A DNA stretch of 11,893 nt from positions 1-11,893 of the forward strand of contig JAISJS010000131.1 in the NCBI GenBank assembly GCA_031261385.1. The letters run 5' to 3'. The stretch comes from Treponema sp. GTDB lineage: Bacteria > Spirochaetota > Spirochaetia > Treponematales > Breznakiellaceae. The notes under the pieces are model-generated. The model was not told the origin of the DNA. It made no database searches and worked only from the letters and a program-made list of their open reading frames with translations. Below, piece by piece: positions 7,237 through 11,893 of this stretch (position 1 is the first letter of the stretch; the number at the start of each line of letters is the position of its first letter). A program made the translations under genes and the position numbers.

Positions 7237-7317
7237 ATAGAGAAATAATAGGATATTGTATTCTCTGCTTGCCCATTACCGGTTCATTTTGTATCTTATA
7301 TAAAAGGACATATAAAA

Positions 7318-9927
7318 ATGGATTACGAAAAGCTCACTATCAAAGCCCAGGAGGCGCTGAACGCCGCCTCTGCGGAAGCGCAAAAAGCGGATCATGCACA
7401 GGTTGAAATTGAACATGTACTCCTCGCGCTCCTCCGGCAGGAGGATGGGATAGTTACGCCCATCATAGAGCGGGTTGGGGCGGATGCGGCGAAACTGACA
7501 CGCGATACCGAGAAACTGACGGCGGCGGTTCCGAAGGTTTTTGGGGAAGCGGCGCAGCTTCTTTTTTCTTCGGCGGCTTCCAGGGTGCTTGCAAAAGCCG
7601 AGGCTGAAGCGGCTTCCTTAAAAGATGAATTTGTCTCCACCGAGCATATCCTTATCGCCATTGCGGCAAGCGAGGGGAAGGCGGCGGATCTGCTCAAAAA
7701 AGCGGGTGTTACCAAAAACGCCATTTTAGGCGCTCTGAAACAGGTCCGTGGAAATACCCGTGTGACCGACCAAAATCCTGAAGGGAAGTATCAGGTACTG
7801 GATAAATATTGCCGCGACCTGACTGCCCTTGCCCGGCAGGAGAAGCTTGACCCGGTGATAGGCCGCGATGAAGAAATCCGCAGGGTGATGCAGGTGCTCT
7901 CCCGGCGTACCAAGAATAACCCGGTGCTCATCGGGGAGCCGGGGGTCGGGAAAACCGCCATCGCCGAAGGGCTTGCCCGGCGTATCGTCGCCGGTGATGT
8001 GCCCGAAGGCCTTAAGGGGAAAAAACTTTTGGCGCTGGATCTTGGCGCGCTGATTGCCGGGGCGAAGTTCCAGGGGGAGTTTGAAGAGCGGCTCAAAGCG
8101 GTAATACATGAGGTGCAGGCCGCCGACGGAAATATTATTTTATTTATTGATGAACTTCATACGCTCGTGGGGACCGGCGGAGGCGCAGGCGGTACCGATG
8201 CGTCGAATCTGCTTAAGCCTGCATTGGCCCGCGGTGAACTGCGCTGCATCGGCGCCACCACGCTTGACGAATACCGTAAGCATATCGAAAAGGACGCCGC
8301 CCTTGAACGGCGTTTTCAGCAGGTCTACACCGCCGAACCTTCGGTGGAAGATACCATTGCGATACTTCGAGGCCTGCAGGAACGGTACGAGGTACACCAC
8401 GGCGTGCGCATAAAGGATGAAGCCCTGGTGGCGGCGGCAGCCTTGTCGAATCGCTACATCACAAGCCGCTTTCTGCCCGATAAGGCTATCGATCTGGTTG
8501 ATGAAGCGGCAAGCCGCCTTAAAATGGAACTTGATTCGCGGCCTACGGAACTGGACAAACTTGAGCGGAAGATACTCCAGCTTTCCATCGAGAAGCAGTC
8601 CCTTGCCCGCGAGGAGGACAAGGCGTCCAAAGAGCGGCTCGGTAAAATTGAAAGGGAACTTGCCGACCTTGGCGCCGAGCGTGATGCAATGAAGGCCCGC
8701 TGGGACGCCGAGAAAAAAGACATCCAAAAAATCCGTGAAATCAAACAGCAGATTGAAGAGCTCAAAATTGAGGAAACCCGCTGGGAGCGCGAGGGAAATC
8801 TGTCCAAAGCAGCCGAAGTTAAACACGGCCGCATCCCCGAAGCGCAGAAAAAACTTTTACAGCTGACCAGTCAAATGGAAAAGAAGCGGGATTCTGCGGG
8901 GCAGGGCGCACTGCTGCGGGAAGAGGTGAGTGAAGAAGACATTGCGCAGGTGGTGTCTACCTGGACCGGCATCCCGGTCTCCAAAATGCTCAGCGGAGAA
9001 TTACAGAAGTACCTGGATCTTGAAAAAGTTTTGGAACAGCGGGTGGTAGGCCAGAACGCCGCCGTCACCGCCGTAGCGGATGCCATACGCCGGAACAAGG
9101 CGGGGCTCTCCGATGCGGCAAAGCCATTGGGCTCCTTTCTGTTTCTGGGGCCCACCGGCGTCGGCAAAACCGAACTGGCAAAAACCCTTGCCGACTTTTT
9201 ATTCAACGACGAAAAGGCCCTTACCCGTATCGACATGAGCGAATACGGTGAAAAACATTCGGTGAGCCGCCTTATCGGCGCGCCCCCCGGCTATGTTGGT
9301 TATGAGGAAGGCGGCCAGTTGACGGAAGCCGTGCGTCGCAGGCCCTACAGCGTTGTGCTTTTTGATGAGATCGAAAAGGCCCACCCTGAGGTGTTCAACG
9401 TGTTCCTGCAGATCCTCGATGACGGCCGCCTTACCGACGGGCAGGGCAGGGTGGTGGACTTTAAAAATGTTATCATCATAATGACAAGCAACCTTGGATC
9501 GGATTTGATTCTTGAGGCAAAAAATCCGCAGGCCATTAAAGACACGTTGATGGAAACCCTCAAGGAAAATTTCCGTCCCGAATTCTTAAACCGCATCGAC
9601 GAGACGGTGATCTTTAACCGGCTTGGAAAGGCAGAAATTGGCAAGATTGTAGAGATACAATTAACGCGCCTCGCTGAAAGGCTTGCCGAACGGAAAATAA
9701 CCCTCAAGCTCACATCCGCCGCAAAGGAACTCCTTGCCGAGCGGGGCTACGATCCCCAATTCGGAGCGCGGCCCCTCAAGCGGACCATACAGTCGGACTT
9801 GGAAAATCCTCTGGCCAAGGCAATTATCGCCGGGAAAATTAAAGAGGGGGATGTGGTCACGGCAGACAAGGGTACCGGTGAAAAGGGCGCGGAACCGCTG
9901 AGTTTCAAGAAAAGCGGCGGAAAGTAG
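7318..9927 (+). CDS. clpB: ATP-dependent protein disaggregase ClpB (Hsp100)
   Basis: This 869-residue hexameric cytosolic chaperone rescues aggregated proteins with the DnaK system. Domains in order: double Clp-N repeat (~1-145); AAA+ domain 1 with Walker A GEPGVGKT (206-213), pore loop GAKFQG (248-253), Walker B LFIDE (275-279) and Arg331/Arg332 as finger candidates; the coiled-coil middle domain (~400-525, Glu/Lys/Arg-rich), which identifies ClpB rather than ClpA; AAA+ domain 2 with Walker A GPTGVGKT (611-618), pore loop GYVG (658-661), Walker B LFDE (681-684) and sensor-2 GAR (816-818). Pore loop 1 has Phe251 where E. coli has Tyr. Length is normal. The ATG at 7318 follows AAAGGA (7303-7308). 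It diverges from the ECF operon. No CIRCE (HrcA) operator is visible in the 147-bp upstream spacer, and no clear promoter of its own could be fixed. It converges on the NlpC gene, 22 bp apart. Confidence 0.98.
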   Translation: MDYEKLTIKAQEALNAASAEAQKADHAQVEIEHVLLALLRQEDGIVTPIIERVGADAAKLTRDTEKLTAAVPKVFGEAAQLLFSSAASRVLAKAEAEAASLKDEFVSTEHILIAIAASEGKAADLLKKAGVTKNAILGALKQVRGNTRVTDQNPEGKYQVLDKYCRDLTALARQEKLDPVIGRDEEIRRVMQVLSRRTKNNPVLIGEPGVGKTAIAEGLARRIVAGDVPEGLKGKKLLALDLGALIAGAKFQGEFEERLKAVIHEVQAADGNIILFIDELHTLVGTGGGAGGTDASNLLKPALARGELRCIGATTLDEYRKHIEKDAALERRFQQVYTAEPSVEDTIAILRGLQERYEVHHGVRIKDEALVAAAALSNRYITSRFLPDKAIDLVDEAASRLKMELDSRPTELDKLERKILQLSIEKQSLAREEDKASKERLGKIERELADLGAERDAMKARWDAEKKDIQKIREIKQQIEELKIEETRWEREGNLSKAAEVKHGRIPEAQKKLLQLTSQMEKKRDSAGQGALLREEVSEEDIAQVVSTWTGIPVSKMLSGELQKYLDLEKVLEQRVVGQNAAVTAVADAIRRNKAGLSDAAKPLGSFLFLGPTGVGKTELAKTLADFLFNDEKALTRIDMSEYGEKHSVSRLIGAPPGYVGYEEGGQLTEAVRRRPYSVVLFDEIEKAHPEVFNVFLQILDDGRLTDGQGRVVDFKNVIIIMTSNLGSDLILEAKNPQAIKDTLMETLKENFRPEFLNRIDETVIFNRLGKAEIGKIVEIQLTRLAERLAERKITLKLTSAAKELLAERGYDPQFGARPLKRTIQSDLENPLAKAIIAGKIKEGDVVTADKGTGEKGAEPLSFKKSGGK

Positions 9928-9949
9928 CGGCTGATTCCTGTTCTTCCGG

Positions 9950-10999
9950 TTACTTTGACAGTGTGCCGCCGGAAAAAAGTGTTCGATATCCGGCGATATG
10001 CGGTTTGTACCAGGGGTCGTCAAGCGGTGTAATCGCCATGCCCTTTCCCACGTCCACGGCGTGTATCATGTTTTTGTCGTCAAGGACCAGGGCCACATGG
10101 CTTATACCGCCGCCTGAAACATTAAAATAAATAATGTCGCCCGGTTTTATATTGTTTCTGCTTACTTCACGCCCGACCGCCGCCTGGGCCGCTGATGAAT
10201 GCGGCAGCGTTATACCGGCGCCTTCTTTATATGCCTGCAATACAAAGCCCGAACAATCAAAGGCAGAAGGCGGATCGGCGGCGCCCCATACATATGCAGC
10301 GCCGAGATATTTGCGGGCCACTGCGGTAATTTTTCTGCGCAGTTCATCTTCGCCGGAAGGCGTCAGCGGAGGCGCCGCTGCAGCAGTGGTTTCATTTTTG
10401 TAAGAGCCTGTATCTCCGGGTGTGTTCAGGTAGAAGCGCAGGCCGATGTTTATTTGGTGTTCGGCAATTTTTTCTCCTGCATCCTGGCCGAAGGATCGCA
10501 TATATTCGCCAAAAGCCTGAATTTTAAAATTATCGGAAGGCGAAAAAAACGTATACAAAAGACCGCCCCCCAGATTGGCGCGGGTAAATATATCGGTGTC
10601 ATGCCCGTCTTCGGACTCTACCCTGCCCCATGCCGCAGTGCTTGCCCTGCCGTACACGGCAAGGGGAAGCACCGGAATATTAATCTGGAGATATACTTCG
10701 GGACCGGCGGCCTGTTTTTTGAACAGGGCGTCATTGCCTGAATAGGTGTACGTCAGAATTGAACCCTGATAATACGCCCCGGCTCCCGCCTGAAACACAC
10801 GGAAAAAATCCCCGCTTACATGAAAGGAAGCGCCAAAATCCCAGCCGGTACTGAACCTGGGTAGTAACGTTTCTGCTCCCCATTTACCTGCGGGAACGTA
10901 CCCGCCGTATACGTTCAGGTCAAACCCCAGGGTGAAACCGGCGGCGGCAGGTAAACACGCAAAGCAAAAAAGAATAGCAAAACCTTTTACGCGTTTCAT
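9950..10999 (-). CDS. Outer-membrane-barrel-like protein fused to a C-terminal NlpC/P60 cysteine peptidase
   Basis: The protein is 349 residues long. Residues 1-20 are a signal peptide (MKRVKGFAILF..., likely cut near AAA-G at 20/21). Residues ~22-192 are rich in alternating, aromatic-flanked strands (LNVYGGYVPAG, WDFGASFHVSG, GAGAYYQGS, GLLYTFFS, INIGLRFYLN), typical of a small outer-membrane beta-barrel. Residues 193-220 are a Thr/Ala/Pro linker. Residues ~221-345 are an NlpC/P60 domain with catalytic Cys249 in FDCSGFV, His301 in ISHVALVLDD and His313 in MIHA; the YVWGA and KPGDIIYF signatures are present. NlpC/P60 enzymes cleave stem-peptide bonds in peptidoglycan. The barrel would anchor the peptidase on the periplasmic face of the outer membrane (inference). 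The ATG at 10999 follows AAAGGA with 5-6 base spacing. It is divergent from the aspartic protease gene and monocistronic here. Confidence 0.9.
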   Translation of the reverse strand: MKRVKGFAILFCFACLPAAAGFTLGFDLNVYGGYVPAGKWGAETLLPRFSTGWDFGASFHVSGDFFRVFQAGAGAYYQGSILTYTYSGNDALFKKQAAGPEVYLQINIPVLPLAVYGRASTAAWGRVESEDGHDTDIFTRANLGGGLLYTFFSPSDNFKIQAFGEYMRSFGQDAGEKIAEHQINIGLRFYLNTPGDTGSYKNETTAAAAPPLTPSGEDELRRKITAVARKYLGAAYVWGAADPPSAFDCSGFVLQAYKEGAGITLPHSSAAQAAVGREVSRNNIKPGDIIYFNVSGGGISHVALVLDDKNMIHAVDVGKGMAITPLDDPWYKPHIAGYRTLFSGGTLSK

Positions 11000-11083
11000 G
11001 GCGGTTCCTTTCCGGTGCAGATATTTATCACTCTACAATAATCCGGGTTCTTTGAACAGGCGCAAAACCGGTGTCAGTCACCT

Positions 11084-11127
11084 AAAAAACAAAAATATTT
11101 CATCTTTTTTTCACTTTTTTTCAAAAA
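11084..11127. promoter_or_regulatory. Phased A- and T-tracts, probable intrinsically curved DNA
   Basis: A6 (11084-11089), A5 (11091-11095), two exact tandem copies of CTTTTTTTCA (11104-11123, T7 tracts 10 bases apart) and A5 (11123-11127) lie just upstream of the aspartic protease promoter. Tracts spaced by one helical turn bend DNA, and A-rich DNA upstream of a -35 box can act as an UP element. The rest of the 11000-11196 spacer holds the divergent promoter regions and no gene. Confidence 0.45.
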
Positions 11128-11144
11128 GACTAAAGCAAAACGCA

Positions 11145-11174
11145 TAGTCAGTGCCATATAAGGGGTTGTATAAT
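11145..11174 (+). promoter_or_regulatory. Promoter of the aspartic protease gene
   Basis: A perfect TATAAT -10 box (11169-11174) lies 18 bases downstream of TAGTCA (11145-11150), a 4-of-6 match to the -35 consensus. The predicted start near 11181 gives a leader of about 16 bases before the ATG at 11197. It also argues against the ATG at 11182, which would be essentially leaderless. Confidence 0.65.
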
Positions 11175-11196
11175 AAATCTTATGGAGAGAGGCAAA

Positions 11197-11613
11197 ATGG
11201 TGGGAACAGTATTTGCGGAAATCACCCTGAAAAATGCGTGGGATGTAGGCAGTGTTGAGCACGGGCTTATCACCGAAGAAAAGATACGGCAAACAACGGT
11301 ACAGTCAATCGTTGATACCGGCGCGGGAACCCTGATTATCAACGAGGCGGTCCAGGAAGCGCTGGGGCTTACAACAAAGTATTTACACGATTCTACCCTG
11401 GCAAACGGAGAAAAGGTTATGTGTAAGATAACCGAGCCGGTAGAAGTATGGTGGAAGGATCGCTCCATGGTCTGTGAGCCATGGGTAGTCCCCGGCGCCA
11501 AAGTAGTACTCCTCGGCGCCATCCCGCTGGAAAACATGGACCTTATCGTGGATCCGAAAGGGCAGAAACTAATCGGCGCCCACGGCGATCAGCCTGTGGG
11601 GCAGATATTTTAA
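11197..11613 (+). CDS. Retropepsin-like (clan AA) aspartic protease, single domain
   Basis: This 138-residue protein has the active-site motif VDTGAGTLII (Asp40 in this numbering) near the N-terminus, a flap-like segment LANGEKV (~68-74) and the second-half signature LLGAIPLENMDLIVD (~105-119). This pattern belongs to small bacterial clan AA proteases with DTG(A/F) motifs, which must dimerise to build a two-Asp active site. There is no signal peptide or membrane segment, so it is probably cytosolic. Substrates of such proteins are not established to my knowledge. The ATG at 11197 is chosen over the one at 11182 because GAGAGG (11187-11192) precedes it by 4 bases and the promoter places transcription start near 11181. 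Using 11182 would add only MERGK. It is divergent from the NlpC gene and followed by a repeat-rich spacer. Confidence 0.85.
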   Translation: MVGTVFAEITLKNAWDVGSVEHGLITEEKIRQTTVQSIVDTGAGTLIINEAVQEALGLTTKYLHDSTLANGEKVMCKITEPVEVWWKDRSMVCEPWVVPGAKVVLLGAIPLENMDLIVDPKGQKLIGAHGDQPVGQIF

Positions 11614-11709
11614 AAGTAAATTTTGTGCCTGACGCCTCCCTCTGTGTTCCCACTATGGTAACGGTGGTAAGGCTGGAATACGTACCGTAGGCGTTTACTT
11701 TGGATTTTT
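11613..11709 (+). terminator. Possible long-stem terminator after the aspartic protease gene
   Basis: AAAGTAA (11613-11619) can pair with TTACTTT (11695-11701), and ACGCCT (11632-11637) with AGGCGT (11689-11694). There is a 12-base bulge on the left and a 51-base loop that itself holds CCAC/GTGG pairing. A short T-run (ATTTTTAT, 11704-11711) follows. The large loop and bulge make it atypical for an intrinsic terminator. Confidence 0.3.
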
Positions 11710-11710
11710 A

Positions 11711-11764
11711 TAACCACGAACCACCCGAAAAACTCGAAGTTTTTAAATTCGTTCGTCTAGTGTA
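11711..11764. repeat. Degenerate CACGAACCA-type inverted repeat with a perfect internal hairpin
   Basis: TAACCACGAACCACCCGAA is followed by AAAAACT-CGA-AGTTTTT (11728-11744, a perfect 7-bp stem) and then TTCGTTCGTCTAGTGTAGTG, which only partly matches the reverse complement of the left part (about 10 of 19). The 10-mer ACCACGAACC also occurs at 97-106, just past the end of the DUF4015 gene. I read this as an eroded dispersed element of a second family; support is limited. Confidence 0.35.
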
Positions 11765-11784
11765 GTGTAATCACCAGAAGACAG

Positions 11785-11893
11785 AACCGCAGAGAACGCA
11801 GAGGGGTGCACGCGAAAGCGTGCAAACGCGGAGAACGCGGAGTGGAGAAGACAAGAGAATTTGAAGTTTATTTGGTATTCTCCGCGTCCTCTG
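11785..11893. repeat. Second CGCAGAG/CGCGGAG inverted repeat, cut by the window end
   Basis: The left arm consists of degenerate 9-base units: GCAGAGAACGCAGAG at 11789-11803 and two exact tandem AACGCGGAG copies at 11825-11842. A spacer follows (~11860-11877), then the start of the right arm, TTCTCCGCGTCCTCTG (11878-11893), which is complementary in style to the left arm. It belongs to the same family as 2412-2515. The rest of the right arm lies outside the window. The stretch 11614-11893 has no gene. Confidence 0.75.
11807..11824. repeat. Perfect hairpin TGCACGC-GAAA-GCGTGCA nested inside the repeat arm
   Basis: A 7-bp perfect stem with a GAAA tetraloop interrupts the left arm of the 11785-11893 repeat, where the copy at 2412-2515 has plain 9-base units. 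GNRA-type loops give stable RNA hairpins, so it may form in a transcript. Whether it is a nested mobile palindrome or a local mutation product cannot be told from one copy. Confidence 0.7.

Noticed and set aside
7269..7297. Promoter TTGCCC-17-TATCTT for clpB
   Set aside because: Both boxes are weak and the predicted start falls inside the ribosome site.
8140..8826. 228-codon open frame antisense to clpB
   Set aside because: It lies wholly inside the well-supported clpB gene, has no recognisable motif and reflects the codon bias of clpB.
9896..9975. Terminator between clpB and the NlpC gene
   Set aside because: Only bulged pairing (CCGCT/AGCGG) or widely spaced GCGGCGG/CCGCCGG can be drawn, and neither has a T-run.
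10199..10741. 180-codon open frame antisense to the barrel-NlpC gene
   Set aside because: It overlaps a gene with intact catalytic motifs on the other strand and shows no domain.
2412..11893. The two CGCAGAG-type repeats as ends of a 9-kb composite mobile element
   Set aside because: The enclosed genes are housekeeping, no transposase is present and such repeats are dispersed elsewhere in similar genomes.

Overview
The window looks like a chromosomal segment of a spirochaete, most likely a gut-type Treponema with about 50% GC. This is inference. It rests on the gene set (a short-form phosphofructokinase, ClpB, an ECF vitamin-type transporter, a DUF4015 lipo/exoprotein-like protein), on outer-membrane-type secreted proteins, and on dispersed CACGGAG/CGCAGAG inverted repeats between genes. 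No rRNA, tRNA, CRISPR array, transposase or integrase is visible.

Layout: (1) 1-90, the 3' end of an unidentified gene on +, convergent with (2) 119-2341 on -, a secreted protein with a low-complexity linker, a BNR/Asp-box propeller-like region and a DUF4015 putative glycoside hydrolase domain. (3) 2342-2592, a divergent intergenic region holding a 104-bp imperfect inverted repeat. (4) 2593-3696 on +, phosphofructokinase. (5) 7170-3697 on -, a three-gene ECF transporter operon in the order S component, fused double ATPase, transmembrane T component, with overlapping genes and a strong sigma70-type promoter. (6) 7318-9927 on +, the ClpB disaggregase. (7) 9950-10999 on -, an outer-membrane-barrel-like protein fused to an NlpC/P60 peptidase. 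(8) 11197-11613 on +, a small retropepsin-like aspartic protease behind a good promoter and phased A/T tracts. (9) 11614-11893, no gene but a possible terminator and two adjacent repeat elements; the last is cut by the window end.

The most unusual item is in the ECF operon. The S component (UPF0397 family) carries an in-frame C-terminal DUF898/YjgN-like membrane domain. The DNA for that domain, together with the first ~37 codons of the next gene, forms a 450-bp block of about 34% GC with a sharp edge against ~50% GC flanks. This looks like a domain captured by horizontal transfer at the S/ATPase gene junction. The second is the barrel-NlpC/P60 fusion, which would place a cell-wall peptidase on the outer membrane. 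The remaining genes are housekeeping or ordinary accessory genes; no complete novel defence or biosynthetic system is evident.
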